From assembly GCA_011526365.1 (NCBI GenBank), contig WTIO01000059.1, positions 50,791 through 114,790 of the forward strand: a DNA stretch of 64,000 nucleotides, given 5' to 3'. Below, piece by piece: positions 9,197 to 19,416 of the stretch (position 1 is the stretch's first letter; the number at the start of each line of letters is the position of its first letter). This DNA comes from Flavobacteriales bacterium (lineage in GTDB: Bacteria; Bacteroidota; Bacteroidia; Flavobacteriales; Flavobacteriaceae). The notes under the pieces are model-generated. The model saw only the letters and a list, made by a program, of their open reading frames with translations. It was not told the DNA's origin and did not search any database. The translations under genes and the position numbers were made by a program.

Positions 9197-11806
9197 ATGA
9201 ATACAAACCAGTTTACCCTAAAATCACAGGAGGTATTGCAAAATGCACAGCTGTTAGCCCAAAAACAAGGTCATCAAGCAGTGGATGAAGCCCATTTAAT
9301 GCATGCTCTCCTCACCTCCGATGATACTGTTATACCTTTTGTTTTAAAGCAATTGGAAATCAAAAAAGAGCAATTGCTGGAGCAAACAGAAAAACTCCTA
9401 GCAACCTATCCTAAAGTCAGTGGTGCCCCCCAAAACATTTCCCAAAAAGCAGGGAATATCCTTTTAAGCGCTACTAAAACCGCCCAAAAAAATGGGGATG
9501 ACTACGTAGCCACCGATCATTTGTTTTTAGTGCTGTGCGAAAGTAAGAGCCCCTTGGCGGATTGGTTAAAACAACAGGGCGCAACTGTAAAAAATTGTGC
9601 CGCAGCAATAGCAAAATTGCGCCAAGGGGAAAAGGTGTCCTCAGCTTCTTCCGAAGACACCTTTAATGCCTTAGAAAAATATGCTGTAGACCTAACCAAA
9701 AGTGCCCGAGAGGGAAAGCTAGACCCCGTAATTGGGCGTGATGACGAAATTCGCCGTTTGCTGCAAATTCTTTCGCGTCGCACCAAAAACAATCCCATAC
9801 TTGTTGGGGAGCCCGGTACAGGTAAAACCGCTATAGCCGAAGGGTTAGCCCATCGTGTGATTGATGGAGATGTCCCAGAAAACCTCAAGGACAAGCGCAT
9901 TTTTTCCCTAGACATGGGCGCCCTAATAGCAGGAGCCAAATACAAGGGTGAATTTGAAGAACGTTTAAAAGGGGTGGTAAAAGAGGTCACTCAAAGTGAT
10001 GGCAGCATATTGCTTTTTATAGATGAAATACACACCCTAGTGGGTGCGGGTGGCGGTGAAGGCGCTATGGATGCCGCCAACATTTTAAAGCCTGCGCTAG
10101 CACGTGGCGAGTTGCGTGCTATTGGGGCTACCACCCTGGATGAATTTCAAAAGTATTTTGAAAAAGACAAGGCCTTGGAACGCCGCTTTCAAAAAGTAAC
10201 TGTAGACGAACCCAGTGTAGATGATGCCATATCTATTTTAAGGGGCATTAAAGAAAAGTACGAAACCCATCATAAGGTACGCATTAAGGACGAAGCCATA
10301 GTGGGGGCTGTGGCCCTCTCCCACCGCTATATTTCCAACCGCTTTTTACCCGACAAGGCCATCGACCTTATGGACGAAGCGGCTTCAAAACTGCGAATGG
10401 AAATCAATTCTAAACCAGAAGAATTGGATGCCTTAGACCGAAGAATACGCCAATTGGAAATTGAACTGGTGGCCATCACCCGCGAAAAAGACGAGAATAA
10501 AATTAATGCCTTAACCAAAGAATTGGCGGATTTAAAAGAGGAACGCAGCAGTATTGCCTCCAGATGGGAGTATGAAAAAGGACTTGTAGATAAAATGCAA
10601 ACGGCCAAACAAAACATTGAAACCTTTAAGCAAGATGCTTCACGAGCAGAACGCGAAGGGCGCTTTGATGCGGTGGCAGAACTGCGGTACGGGAAAATTA
10701 AGGATGCCGAACAAGAAATTGCCCAAATTCAAGAAGAATTAAACCGCATTGACAACCAAGAGGCCATGATTAAGGAAGAGGTAACCTACGATGATATCGC
10801 TGAGGTAGTTGCCAAATGGACGGGCATACCAGTGAGTAAAATGCTACAATCGGACCGAGAACGGCTGCTTCATTTAGAAACTCATTTACGCCAACGCTTA
10901 GTGGGGCAAGAAGAGGCTGTCCGAACGGTTAGTGATGCCATACGACGCAGTAGAGCCGGTTTGCAGGATCAAAACCGCCCCATTGGGAGTTTCTTGTTTT
11001 TAGGAACTACAGGGGTTGGAAAAACCGAATTGGCCAAAGCATTGGCGGAAGTGCTTTTTGACGATGCCAACAACATCACCCGTATTGATATGAGTGAATA
11101 CCAAGAACGGCACGCTGTAAGTAGATTAATTGGAGCTCCTCCGGGCTACGTGGGCTATGATGAAGGTGGACAACTTACCGAAGCAGTGCGAAGAAAGCCC
11201 TACTCTGTAATATTATTGGATGAAATTGAAAAAGCCCACCCCGACACCTTTAACATACTGCTACAACTTCTAGATGAAGGCCGATTAACGGACAACAAAG
11301 GACGTACGGCAGATTTTAAAAATACCCTAGTGATTATGACTAGTAACTTAGGGAGTGACGCCATTTTAGCTGCGTTTACACGGCACAAATCCTTTCAAAC
11401 AGCAGAAAACGAAGCTCGAAAAGCGGTACTTGAGTTATTGCAACAACGCATCCGCCCCGAGTTTTTAAACCGTATTGACGACATTTTACTGTTTTCGCCG
11501 CTAACACGGCAGGAAATCCAACAAATCGTTCAACTGCAATTTAACCGCATTGCAAGCAGCTTAAAAGCACAAAACATTACCATTCAAGCTACTCCAGCAG
11601 CTTTAGAACTATTGGCACAAAAAGGGTTTGACCCACAATACGGTGGACGACCAGTGAAAAGAACTTTGCAAAAAGAAGTGATTAACCCCTTGAGTAAGGC
11701 CATCCTGGCAAATGAATTGCATACGGACCAAACTGTGCTTGTAGCTGTTGAGGAAGACCGTATCGTGTTTAAAAACACACCAAAAGAACAGGAAAAAGAA
11801 AAATAA
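9197..11806 (+). CDS. clpB: Disaggregase chaperone ClpB
   Basis: Hexameric AAA+ chaperone that threads aggregated proteins, working with DnaK. 869 residues, full length. Domains: two Clp N-terminal repeats (about 1-145), AAA1 with Walker A GEPGTGKT (204-211) and Walker [11 protein letters not shown], the coiled M-domain (about 410-520, which distinguishes ClpB from ClpA/C), AAA2 with GTTGVGKT (603-610) and [11 protein letters not shown], then the C-terminal D2-small domain with [14 protein letters not shown]. No ClpP-binding loop tripeptide is needed or seen. ATG at 9197 is the family start. I found no HrcA/CIRCE-like inverted repeat upstream. The far C-terminus is a short lysine/glutamate tail. 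Confidence 0.97.
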   Translation: MNTNQFTLKSQEVLQNAQLLAQKQGHQAVDEAHLMHALLTSDDTVIPFVLKQLEIKKEQLLEQTEKLLATYPKVSGAPQNISQKAGNILLSATKTAQKNGDDYVATDHLFLVLCESKSPLADWLKQQGATVKNCAAAIAKLRQGEKVSSASSEDTFNALEKYAVDLTKSAREGKLDPVIGRDDEIRRLLQILSRRTKNNPILVGEPGTGKTAIAEGLAHRVIDGDVPENLKDKRIFSLDMGALIAGAKYKGEFEERLKGVVKEVTQSDGSILLFIDEIHTLVGAGGGEGAMDAANILKPALARGELRAIGATTLDEFQKYFEKDKALERRFQKVTVDEPSVDDAISILRGIKEKYETHHKVRIKDEAIVGAVALSHRYISNRFLPDKAIDLMDEAASKLRMEINSKPEELDALDRRIRQLEIELVAITREKDENKINALTKELADLKEERSSIASRWEYEKGLVDKMQTAKQNIETFKQDASRAEREGRFDAVAELRYGKIKDAEQEIAQIQEELNRIDNQEAMIKEEVTYDDIAEVVAKWTGIPVSKMLQSDRERLLHLETHLRQRLVGQEEAVRTVSDAIRRSRAGLQDQNRPIGSFLFLGTTGVGKTELAKALAEVLFDDANNITRIDMSEYQERHAVSRLIGAPPGYVGYDEGGQLTEAVRRKPYSVILLDEIEKAHPDTFNILLQLLDEGRLTDNKGRTADFKNTLVIMTSNLGSDAILAAFTRHKSFQTAENEARKAVLELLQQRIRPEFLNRIDDILLFSPLTRQEIQQIVQLQFNRIASSLKAQNITIQATPAALELLAQKGFDPQYGGRPVKRTLQKEVINPLSKAILANELHTDQTVLVAVEEDRIVFKNTPKEQEKEK

Positions 11807-12016
11807 TAATTTATTAAACAATCACTTCAAAAACTCTATTCAATACACTTATAATCAATATTTTGATATTTAAATATAAGAATTAATTATGGTGTCCCTA
11901 CAGCTGTTTTTACCGTCAAAACACACTATTACCCCCACCTTCTGCCCCAGGGATTTCGCAATGAACAACAAGCAGTTGGCAGTCGGCATACCTTAAAAAA
12001 ATTGTACCTTCGGCCT

Positions 12017-12475
12017 GTGCAAAAAGCCATAAACATACAAAACAAAAAAGCCCGTTTCGAGTACGAACTCCTCGATCAATACACCGCCGGAATTGTATTG
12101 ACGGGTACCGAAATCAAATCGATTCGGAACAGTAAGGCTTCCATTGCAGAGAGTTTTTGTGAATTTAACGAGAAACAAGAACTTTTTGTGGTCAATATGT
12201 ACATTGAAGAATACGCCTTTGGTGCGCGCTACAACCACCGCCCTAGAAGTACGCGTAAACTCTTGCTAAATAAAAAAGAATTAAAAAAACTCCACCGACA
12301 AGTACAGCTTAGTGGTCTTACCATTGTTCCACTAAAACTTTTCATCAATGCCAAGGGCTATGCGAAAATGATAATTGCACTGGCACGCGGAAAAAAACTA
12401 TACGACAAACGGGAAACAATTAAAGACCGGGACAACAAACGCAATCTGGAGCGCATTAAAAAAAATTTTAAGTGA
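12017..12475 (+). CDS. smpB: SsrA-binding protein SmpB, GTG start
   Basis: Binds tmRNA and delivers it to stalled ribosomes for trans-translation. Starting at the GTG at 12017 gives 152 residues beginning (M)QKAINIQNKKARFEYELL, the normal flavobacterial start; a TTG at 12002 would add five residues. Seen: TAGIVLTGTEIKSIRNSKASI core, the basic surface, and a C-terminal tail KKLYDKRETIKDRDNKR that enters the ribosomal mRNA channel. A TACCTTCG promoter-like element sits at 12005-12012, only 4 bases before the GTG, so the mRNA could be nearly leaderless. The 210 bp between clpB and smpB holds nothing else I recognise. Confidence 0.94.
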   Translation: MQKAINIQNKKARFEYELLDQYTAGIVLTGTEIKSIRNSKASIAESFCEFNEKQELFVVNMYIEEYAFGARYNHRPRSTRKLLLNKKELKKLHRQVQLSGLTIVPLKLFINAKGYAKMIIALARGKKLYDKRETIKDRDNKRNLERIKKNFK

Positions 12476-12526
12476 TGCTGTAACCTTACTGTCAGCTTTT
12501 TCGTCTTAACAGTAAAACCTATTCTT

Positions 12527-14974
12527 ATGCATCTTCAACTGACCCTAAAAACCCTCTTTTTATTTTTCTTGCCCTGTATTGCCTGTAGTTTATACGGGCA
12601 GCTTACGGGAAACATCACCGATGCTAACGGACAACCCCTGCAAGATGTAAGTGTACACCTTGAAAACACCTTTATTGGCACAGTAAGCAACCGCGAGGGA
12701 ATTTTTTACCTCAATCCCAAAGGACAAACTAGCGGAACTATAATGTTCACTTATTTAGGCTATCAAAGACAAGCCTTCCCGTTTGACAGCACCACCGCTT
12801 CATTTGAGGTGGTACTGCAGCCTGAAATTGTTCAACTTGACGAAGTCACACTCAATGCGCAAGAAAACCCTGCACATGCCATCATTAGAGCAGCACAACG
12901 GGAACGAAAAAAGCATTTAGAAGAAAGCAAAGTGTATACTGCTGACTTTTATTCTAAAGGTATATTTGGCTTAGTAGACGTCCCCGAACGCTTTATGGGG
13001 CAAGAAGTAGGAGATTTAGATGGTGTTTTAGACAGTACCCGCTCAGGGATCCTCTACCTGTCGGAAACCAAATCGAAGATTTTTAGTGAACGTGGGAATT
13101 TTAAGGAGGTTGTGTATGCCTCAAAAGTAAGTGGAAACGACAATGGTTTTAGCTTTAATACTGCTGAAGATGCCGATTTTAATTTCTATAAAAACACCCT
13201 TGACTTCGGAAATCAATTGGTCTCTCCAATTGCTACCAATGCTTTTGCATATTACCGCTACACTTTGGAAGACAGCTTTTACACCAGTGACAGAAAATTA
13301 ATTAATCGCATTGCAGTACAGCCAAAAACAGCCACTTCCCCGGCATTTGAAGGCATCATTTACATCGTTGAAGACGACTGGACCCTATATGGCGTAGATT
13401 TAACCGTTGAAGGAAAACGGACCCAGTTGTTAGGACTTAACAGCATGCAATTACAGCAACAATACCTGTATAACTCCAACTCAGCGCAATGGCGCAAGGC
13501 CAACCAAGTGCTTGATTTTACCTTTGGTTTTTTAGGATTTAAAGGCGATGGTCGCTTTTCAGCCGTGTACAGCAATTACAATACGGCGCCACAATTTGCC
13601 CCTAAAACATTTAACAGAACCATTCAGACTATTGAATCCGGTGCCAATAAAAAAAGTACCGCCTACTGGGACAAACAACGCCCCATTCCCCTACTTGAAA
13701 AAGAAATTCAGGATTATGTGAAAAAGGACAGCCTACAACAATTGCGAAAATCTGAAGTCTATCAGGATTCCATAGATCGGAAAAACAACCGCTTTAAGTG
13801 GAGCGATATTATCCAAAAGGAAATTCAAAACTCAAAGAAAAACAGCCGGGTTAAAATTGAATTTCCCCTGGCAAGAGCTGGCTTTAACCCCATTCAAGGA
13901 GGGGCTTATGGTCTGGGTGTCTTTTTGAGACGGGATTGGGAGGAAAAAAAATCCTATGCTGAGTTTGGTATAGCCAATGATTATGGGGTAAGCGATAAAA
14001 AGCACTACCCCAAAATAAATGCCAGTTACCGCTTTAACAGCACCAACTACAACACCCTAATACTTTCCGCAGGACGCTATTTGGAGCAATTCAACAACCG
14101 TCCAGCGGTATCCAAAACCATCAATACGGTAGCCAGCCTTTTCTTTAAAGAGCATTATGCCCGCTATTTAGAAAAAGAAAAAATAGAACTTCAATGGAGC
14201 TTATACCCAGTGGAAGGGCTTTTTACCAGCTACAGTGTGGGCTACCAACAGCGGACACCTAGGGAAAACACAAGCAATTTTTCCTACCGTTTTAAGGACA
14301 GGGACTATCTTGAAAATACCCCGCGCAATTCAGCTGTTGATTTCGAACAACACAACCTACTGTTTCAACGTCTGCTAGTACGTTATGCCTTTGGATATAA
14401 ACTTTATAAAGAACCCAATAGAGTGTTTTATAATTTCGATAGCGCCTACCCCACCCTGCGCCTATTCCTGACCAACGGGAGTGGCAGCAGTGTTGAGCGG
14501 TATAATTTTACCAAACTCGATCTTCGTTTGTCCCATAAATTAAACTTTGGTGCACTAGGAAGCACTCGATATGCACTCCAAGTAGGAGGGTTTTTACAAA
14601 AAGAAAAACCCAGTTTTGATGATTTGCAACACTTTAACGGCAATGCAACACCCATTGCAAATGCTACCTACAGGGCATTTAACCTGCTGCCCTACTACGA
14701 ACGGAGTACGGCAGAGCATTATGCTACCTTCCATTTAACGCATGATTTTTACAAATGGGGTGTGGGCTCGTGGCCCTTGATAAAGCAATTGCAAGGATCG
14801 CTGATCGCTGGAATTCATGGGCTGGCCATTACTGGTTCACGTCCTTATAGGGAATTCAACATTGGATTGGGCAACCTTGGATTTGGTCAAATACGCGGCC
14901 TGAGCCTAAGCTATGTGAGGGCCTTTGGTGCTGTAGATCGTCCGGACGGTTTTTTTATAGGCTTTAAAATGTAA
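12527..14974 (+). CDS. Outer-membrane protein: carboxypeptidase-regulatory domain plus DUF5686
   Basis: 815 residues. An N-terminal signal peptide (to about residue 25, ending SLYGQ) precedes a CarboxypepD_reg-like beta domain (about 26-110: LTGNITDANGQPLQDVSVHLENT, FTYLGYQ). The remainder fits the DUF5686 family: NPAHAIIRAAQRERKKHL, then a long region of alternating aromatic beta strands ending in a C-terminal aromatic residue pattern (FFIGFKM), typical of outer-membrane beta barrels. The family resembles TonB-dependent proteins in its N-terminal domain but lacks a plug domain. Function is unknown; an outer-membrane envelope role is inferred. It converges on pcm with a 3 bp gap. Confidence 0.85.
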   Translation: MHLQLTLKTLFLFFLPCIACSLYGQLTGNITDANGQPLQDVSVHLENTFIGTVSNREGIFYLNPKGQTSGTIMFTYLGYQRQAFPFDSTTASFEVVLQPEIVQLDEVTLNAQENPAHAIIRAAQRERKKHLEESKVYTADFYSKGIFGLVDVPERFMGQEVGDLDGVLDSTRSGILYLSETKSKIFSERGNFKEVVYASKVSGNDNGFSFNTAEDADFNFYKNTLDFGNQLVSPIATNAFAYYRYTLEDSFYTSDRKLINRIAVQPKTATSPAFEGIIYIVEDDWTLYGVDLTVEGKRTQLLGLNSMQLQQQYLYNSNSAQWRKANQVLDFTFGFLGFKGDGRFSAVYSNYNTAPQFAPKTFNRTIQTIESGANKKSTAYWDKQRPIPLLEKEIQDYVKKDSLQQLRKSEVYQDSIDRKNNRFKWSDIIQKEIQNSKKNSRVKIEFPLARAGFNPIQGGAYGLGVFLRRDWEEKKSYAEFGIANDYGVSDKKHYPKINASYRFNSTNYNTLILSAGRYLEQFNNRPAVSKTINTVASLFFKEHYARYLEKEKIELQWSLYPVEGLFTSYSVGYQQRTPRENTSNFSYRFKDRDYLENTPRNSAVDFEQHNLLFQRLLVRYAFGYKLYKEPNRVFYNFDSAYPTLRLFLTNGSGSSVERYNFTKLDLRLSHKLNFGALGSTRYALQVGGFLQKEKPSFDDLQHFNGNATPIANATYRAFNLLPYYERSTAEHYATFHLTHDFYKWGVGSWPLIKQLQGSLIAGIHGLAITGSRPYREFNIGLGNLGFGQIRGLSLSYVRAFGAVDRPDGFFIGFKM

Positions 14975-14977
14975 CAA

Positions 14978-15619
14978 CTAATTCTTATCTTCCAATAAGG
15001 GCACAAAGCGAAAGACACCGAAGGTTTTTTTGTCAAAAGTAGTTTCTGAAGTACGCGTAAATCGAGTCATCACCTGCTCTTCAGCACCCACTGGAATCAC
15101 CAAATACCCCCCAAGGGCGAGTTGAGCCAATAAGGCTTGAGGCACTTTAGGAGCGCCTGCGGTAACTAAAATAGCATCATAGGGTGCTGCTGTAGCTAGG
15201 CCTTTGTAACCGTCTCCAAACACCTGTCGCTTTGGGCGATAGCCGTACTGCCGAAACAAGCGTTGGGTTTTTTTAAATAGGGTTTGCTGTCGTTCTACGG
15301 TATACACCGTTGCACCGAGTTGTAAAAGCACCGCAGTTTGATAGCCAGAACCTGTTCCAATTTCCAACACCTTTGCTCCTGGCTGCAATTCCAATAATTG
15401 CGTTTGAAACGCCACTGTGTAGGGCTGCGAAATGGTTTGATCAGCCGCTATGGGATAGGCCTTGTCTTCATACGCAAAGGCGGTCAAGCCTTTATCCATA
15501 AACCAATGGCGCGGCACAATTCCCATAGCTTCCAAAACCGCTGCATCCTTTATGCCTTTCTGTTGTAATAGTGCTACTAGTTGCTGTCGTAATCCACGAT
15601 ATTTCGGACTGTCCTCCAC
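14978..15619 (-). CDS. pcm: Protein-L-isoaspartate O-methyltransferase, GTG start
   Basis: Repairs isoaspartyl residues in aged proteins by SAM-dependent methylation. 213 residues, the normal length. Seen: the helical N-terminus with VPRHWFM, QTISQPYTVAFQTQLLEL, the SAM-binding glycine loop LEIGTGSGYQTAVL, the acidic end of the second strand TVERQ and FGDGYKG. The start is a GTG at 15619; an ATG at 15624 is in another frame. It is transcribed divergently from the Gfo/Idh gene, with 66 bp between the start codons. Confidence 0.93.
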   Translation of the reverse strand: MEDSPKYRGLRQQLVALLQQKGIKDAAVLEAMGIVPRHWFMDKGLTAFAYEDKAYPIAADQTISQPYTVAFQTQLLELQPGAKVLEIGTGSGYQTAVLLQLGATVYTVERQQTLFKKTQRLFRQYGYRPKRQVFGDGYKGLATAAPYDAILVTAGAPKVPQALLAQLALGGYLVIPVGAEEQVMTRFTRTSETTFDKKTFGVFRFVPLLEDKN

Positions 15620-15665
15620 TCCATAAAAGTAGGAAGTCTTTTCTAGTATTTAAAAAGAAGAATTG

Positions 15666-15673
15666 TATTTTTG
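15666..15673 (+). promoter_or_regulatory. Likely -7 element for the Gfo/Idh operon
   Basis: TATTTTTG, a perfect TAnnTTTG, 12 bp before the ATG at 15686. No exact TTTG is found 19-21 bp upstream. Confidence 0.4.
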
Positions 15674-15685
15674 AGAAAAACGCTT

Positions 15686-16654
15686 ATGCTTAAAGCAGGA
15701 GTCATTGGTGCTGGGCACCTCGGAAAAATTCACCTTAAATTGTTGGAGCAATCCGAAAAGTACGAATTGCTCGGTTTTTATGATACCGACACTAAAAGTG
15801 CCAAGGCATTGGAACACAGTGAAGGCTATACCGCCTTTGAGAGTTTAGAAGCTCTTTTTGCCGCAGTAGACGTCGTAGATATTGTGGCCCCAACCCTAGC
15901 CCATTTTGATCTTGCCAAACAGGTAATTGCTGCGGGGAAACACTTTTTTATCGAAAAGCCCATCACCCAAACCCTAGAAGAAGCGAAAACCCTAACAGCA
16001 CTAGCTGCTGCTCAAGGATGCATGGGACAAGTGGGACACGTAGAACGTTTTAATCCCGCCTTTAAAGCGGCAGCCCCTAGTATTACAAACCCCATGTTTA
16101 TTGAAACCCATCGCTTGGCGGAATTCAACCCTCGTGGCACAGATGTTCCCGTAGTACTCGATCTAATGATCCACGATATAGACATTATTCTAAGTGTTGT
16201 TCCCGCTCCAGTAAAAAACATCTCAGCTTCTGGCGTTGCCGTGATTAGTGAAACGCCTGATATTGCCAATGCGCGCATTGAATTTGAAAACGGTTGTGTG
16301 GCCAATCTTACCGCCAGCAGAATTTCGATGAAAAACATGCGTAAAAGCCGGTTTTTCCAAAAAGACGCCTACATCGCAGTGGACTTTTTGGCTAAAAATG
16401 TAGAAGTCGTTAAGATGAAGGATGCCCCAAAAAACCGAGAAGAATTCGCCATGATTCTTCAAAATGCTGAAGGCAAACAAAAACAGATTTACTTTGAAAA
16501 CCCTGAGATTAAAAGCTCCAACGCCATATTAGAAGAGCTGGAGTCCTTTGCTACTGCCATAGCAACTGCCACTACACCCATAGTGAGTTTACAACAAGGT
16601 ACAAACGCTTTAGAGGTCGCGCACCAAATTATTTCATCATATACCAATGCTTAA
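15686..16654 (+). CDS. Gfo/Idh/MocA-family NAD(P)-dependent oxidoreductase
   Basis: 322 residues from the ATG at 15686; a TTG at 15671 would add five residues but places MLKAGVIGAGHLGKIHL internally, and the -7 promoter box overlaps it. The N-terminal Rossmann domain has GAGHLG, the acidic strand end FYDTD, and the family motif EKPIT near residue 95. The second half is the alpha/beta dimerisation domain with HIDIILS-like HDIDIILS. Members oxidise sugars or reduce carbonyls such as biliverdin; this one's substrate is not evident. The downstream 3-hydroxyacyl-CoA dehydrogenase overlaps its 3' end by 8 bp, so the two are translationally coupled. Confidence 0.88.
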   Translation: MLKAGVIGAGHLGKIHLKLLEQSEKYELLGFYDTDTKSAKALEHSEGYTAFESLEALFAAVDVVDIVAPTLAHFDLAKQVIAAGKHFFIEKPITQTLEEAKTLTALAAAQGCMGQVGHVERFNPAFKAAAPSITNPMFIETHRLAEFNPRGTDVPVVLDLMIHDIDIILSVVPAPVKNISASGVAVISETPDIANARIEFENGCVANLTASRISMKNMRKSRFFQKDAYIAVDFLAKNVEVVKMKDAPKNREEFAMILQNAEGKQKQIYFENPEIKSSNAILEELESFATAIATATTPIVSLQQGTNALEVAHQIISSYTNA

Positions 16655-17528
16655 AAACATAGTAGTTATAGGCGCAGGAAGTATGGGTAACGGAATTGCT
16701 CATGTTTTTGCGCAACATCAATTTTCCGTGACCCTAACCGATGTTAGTGCCACACAATTGGAAACAGCAAAAAATACAATCGCCCGAAATTTAGCACGAG
16801 GGGTAAAAAAAGAGCGCCTTACCGAAGCGGAAGCAGCAGCAATTTTAGCGGGAATACAGTATACTACCGATGCCAGTACCGCTTATAAAAACGCTGATCT
16901 TGTAATTGAAGCTGTTTCTGAAGATGAAGCCCTTAAAAAGATGATATTTAAGCAATTAGATGTATCATGTAAGGAGAATTGTATTTTGGCCAGTAATACA
17001 TCTTCCATTGCTATTCATCAACTGGCAGCCGCCACTACGCGCCCCGAAAGAGTCATTGGCATGCATTTTTTTAATCCGGTTCCAGTGATGCCGTTAGTGG
17101 AAATTATTCAAGGGGATGCTACAGCAACAGAAGTAGTGCACACCATTCAAAACCTTACGCAAGTCATAGGAAAAACAGGGGTGCTAGCACGAGATGTGTC
17201 GGGTTTTGTAGCCAACAGGATTTTGCTCCCCATGCTTAACGAAGCCATAGGAACACTGGACCAGGGCGTAAGTGACGTTACAGGCATCGACACGGTAATG
17301 AAACTTGGTATGGGGCATCCTATGGGGCCCTTAGAATTGGCAGATTTTATTGGCTTAGACGTATGTTTGTCTATTTTAGAAGTACTCTACACTTCTTTAG
17401 GGGAAGCGCATTACAAACCTCAGCCCTTACTAAAACGATTGGTAGCCAAAGGCCATTTGGGTAAAAAATCAGGGCGTGGGTTTTACGATTACGCTGGAGA
17501 AGATAAAGTGGCCCTACAATCCTTTTAG
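16647..17528 (+). CDS. 3-hydroxybutyryl-CoA dehydrogenase
   Basis: NAD-dependent oxidation of short-chain 3-hydroxyacyl-CoA in fatty-acid or butyrate metabolism. 293 residues, the length of single-function HBD enzymes. Seen: IGAGSMGNGIAHVFAQ (NAD loop), SNTSSIAI, the catalytic histidine in GMHFFNPVPVMPLVEII, SGFVANRILLPMLNEA and the C-terminal dimerisation domain with GPLELADFIGLD. Overlaps the Gfo/Idh gene by 8 bp and is followed after 3 bp by the DUF1015 gene, so the three form one operon. Confidence 0.93.
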   Translation: MLKNIVVIGAGSMGNGIAHVFAQHQFSVTLTDVSATQLETAKNTIARNLARGVKKERLTEAEAAAILAGIQYTTDASTAYKNADLVIEAVSEDEALKKMIFKQLDVSCKENCILASNTSSIAIHQLAAATTRPERVIGMHFFNPVPVMPLVEIIQGDATATEVVHTIQNLTQVIGKTGVLARDVSGFVANRILLPMLNEAIGTLDQGVSDVTGIDTVMKLGMGHPMGPLELADFIGLDVCLSILEVLYTSLGEAHYKPQPLLKRLVAKGHLGKKSGRGFYDYAGEDKVALQSF

Positions 17529-17531
17529 GCC

Positions 17532-18656
17532 ATGGCATTATTTGGTCCCATTTCACTTTATTTGCCCAAAACTCCAGAAGCTTTAGTTATTCAAGCTTAT
17601 GCCAGTTATAGTAAGGAAAAGCGTGCCGTAGACCTCCAATTGCGCCCAAATTCATTTTTAACTATTCTACGCGCAGGCACTGAAGCCAACACCCAGGAGG
17701 CACAATGGCAACACATTGCCGAAGCTTTTCAAGCAGCTTGTAACGCCAAACGTTTTGTCGCCCATCCAGCAAACTATTGGGTGTTACGTCGCAAAAGTAA
17801 AAGAGGGGTATTTACAGGTTTAATTACTGGAATGACTGCCGCAGCAGTAAAAGCAGGGAAATTGCGCCCCCATGAAGCTACATTACCTGATCGGGCCGCT
17901 ACCCTAGGAGGCTATTTGACTGCCGTAAAAATTCAGGCAGAACCTGTGGTGGCGGCTTTTTCATCTGCCCCACCACTCCAAGATCTTTTGGAAGAAGCAA
18001 CACACCATTTGCCTTTGCATGAATTTAGCTATGATGCGGTAACCTACACGCTGTGGCCCCTAAATGCTCGTCAAAGTGCAGCATGCCATCACGCCTTAGC
18101 AGCAATAGACCACTGCGATTTGGTAGATGGCCATCATCGTGCGGAGGCGGTCATTCACTACTCAAATCAAACGGAGAATTCTTCAAATACCCAATTGCTC
18201 ACGCTTTTAGTTCCTACTGAGCAGATTCAATCCGAAAGTTTTTTTTGGTCGCTGCCTCAACTCCCATCGGAAATCTCTTTGGAGGCCTTATCTCGTTTAG
18301 GAAGCCTACAACCACTTCCAAAACAACTAGTCCCGACTAAAAAGCATCCCCTACTGCTTCTGTTAGAGGGTACACCCTACAGTCTACATCCCCATAATTC
18401 AACTTTAGACAGCTTACAAAAGCTGTATCAAATGATAAGTGCAACTGAGGTTCAGCTGCGTTACCATCCCAGAAAAAAGAACCAAGCGCTAACCGATTTT
18501 ACCGCTGTTACCCCCAGTGCGTTTTGTTGTAGCTATTTACCCCTCCCCTTTGCACTTGTGCAACAACTCACCGCCAACGGTAAAACTGTTCCTCCTAAAA
18601 CCACCTTCCTTCACCCTAAACTCCTTACGGGGCACCTTGTTCACCCAATGCAGTAA
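17532..18656 (+). CDS. DUF1015 family protein
   Basis: 374 residues of the conserved DUF1015 family, function unestablished. Family landmarks seen: RPNSFLTILRAG near residue 40, YWVLRRKSKRGVFTGLITGM, the PHEATLPDRAATL motif where the family conserves H-E-x-T, and DGHHRAEAV around residue 205, the most conserved motif. No signal peptide or membrane segment. In many bacteria the gene lies near dehydrogenases or serA; here it is last in an operon with two dehydrogenases. The sequence diverges from the common form (KPHEATLPDR instead of HEHT-type), so it may be a distant branch. Confidence 0.75.
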   Translation: MALFGPISLYLPKTPEALVIQAYASYSKEKRAVDLQLRPNSFLTILRAGTEANTQEAQWQHIAEAFQAACNAKRFVAHPANYWVLRRKSKRGVFTGLITGMTAAAVKAGKLRPHEATLPDRAATLGGYLTAVKIQAEPVVAAFSSAPPLQDLLEEATHHLPLHEFSYDAVTYTLWPLNARQSAACHHALAAIDHCDLVDGHHRAEAVIHYSNQTENSSNTQLLTLLVPTEQIQSESFFWSLPQLPSEISLEALSRLGSLQPLPKQLVPTKKHPLLLLLEGTPYSLHPHNSTLDSLQKLYQMISATEVQLRYHPRKKNQALTDFTAVTPSAFCCSYLPLPFALVQQLTANGKTVPPKTTFLHPKLLTGHLVHPMQ

Positions 18657-18768
18657 GACGTTTTAATTTAAAGCGCCCTAGGAGCGCAGGGAGAAAATAA
18701 AACAATGTCCATGGTAATCAGGTAGCCCTATGGCCAAAAAAACGCTGCTTTTCAATACCTTTGTGGCC

Positions 18769-19413
18769 ATGAGTATAGCCCACAACCTAAATGAATTAAA
18801 ACACAGTCTCCCAAAGGCAGTAAGCTTGGTGGCAGTATCAAAAACCAAACCTGCTTCGGCCATTTTAGAAGCCTACGATACTGGTCACCGTATTTTTGGA
18901 GAAAATAAAGTACAGGAATTGGTGGGGAAATACGAAGAGCTTCCCAAAGATATCCAATGGCATATGATTGGGCATTTACAACGCAATAAGGTGAAGTACA
19001 TTGCACCCTTTGTAGCCCTAATTCACGGTGTGGACAGCGAACGCTTGCTATTAGAAATTAACAAACAGGGCATCAAACACCAACGAAAAATTCCCTGCTT
19101 ACTGCAAATGCACATTGCTACAGAAGCCACCAAATTTGGACTTTCTAATGAAGAATTGGAAGCCTTATTACCAAAGGCCGCAACTCTAGAGGGCGTTGCC
19201 ATTAAAGGGCTTATGGGCATGGCTACGTTTACCTCTAATGAACAACAAATTGAAGCAGAATTTAATGCCCTCCACGCCAGTTTTCAAAAGGCACAGGAAT
19301 CCCTACCCTTAGACATTCTTTCTATGGGCATGAGTGGGGACTACCCTATAGCACTCTCCTGCGGCAGTACCATGATCCGTGTTGGAAGTAAAATTTTTGG
19401 CGCTCGCCACTAG
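18769..19413 (+). CDS. YggS/PLPBP-type PLP homeostasis protein
   Basis: Single-domain PLP-binding protein thought to buffer pyridoxal phosphate and affect amino-acid balance; no enzymatic reaction is established. Taking the ATG at 18769 gives 214 residues (MSIAHNLNEL start); an upstream TTG/ATG-type reading from 18730 adds 13 residues unlike the family. Seen: the PLP lysine in VAVSKTKP (Lys25), FGENKVQEL, WHMIGHLQRNKVK, GLMGMATF, and the phosphate-binding end DILSMGMSGDYPIALSCGST followed by RVGSKIFG. It is followed 3 bp later by the exonuclease gene. Confidence 0.93.
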   Translation: MSIAHNLNELKHSLPKAVSLVAVSKTKPASAILEAYDTGHRIFGENKVQELVGKYEELPKDIQWHMIGHLQRNKVKYIAPFVALIHGVDSERLLLEINKQGIKHQRKIPCLLQMHIATEATKFGLSNEELEALLPKAATLEGVAIKGLMGMATFTSNEQQIEAEFNALHASFQKAQESLPLDILSMGMSGDYPIALSCGSTMIRVGSKIFGARH

Positions 19414-19416
19414 TCT

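Noticed and set aside
9517-9990. Long antisense reading frame inside clpB
   Set aside because: Lies opposite fully conserved ClpB coding sequence, and its serine/arginine-rich product is typical of shadow frames.
11889-11996. A 35-codon frame between clpB and smpB
   Set aside because: No signal peptide, family motif or start context; the spacer shows nothing else convincing.
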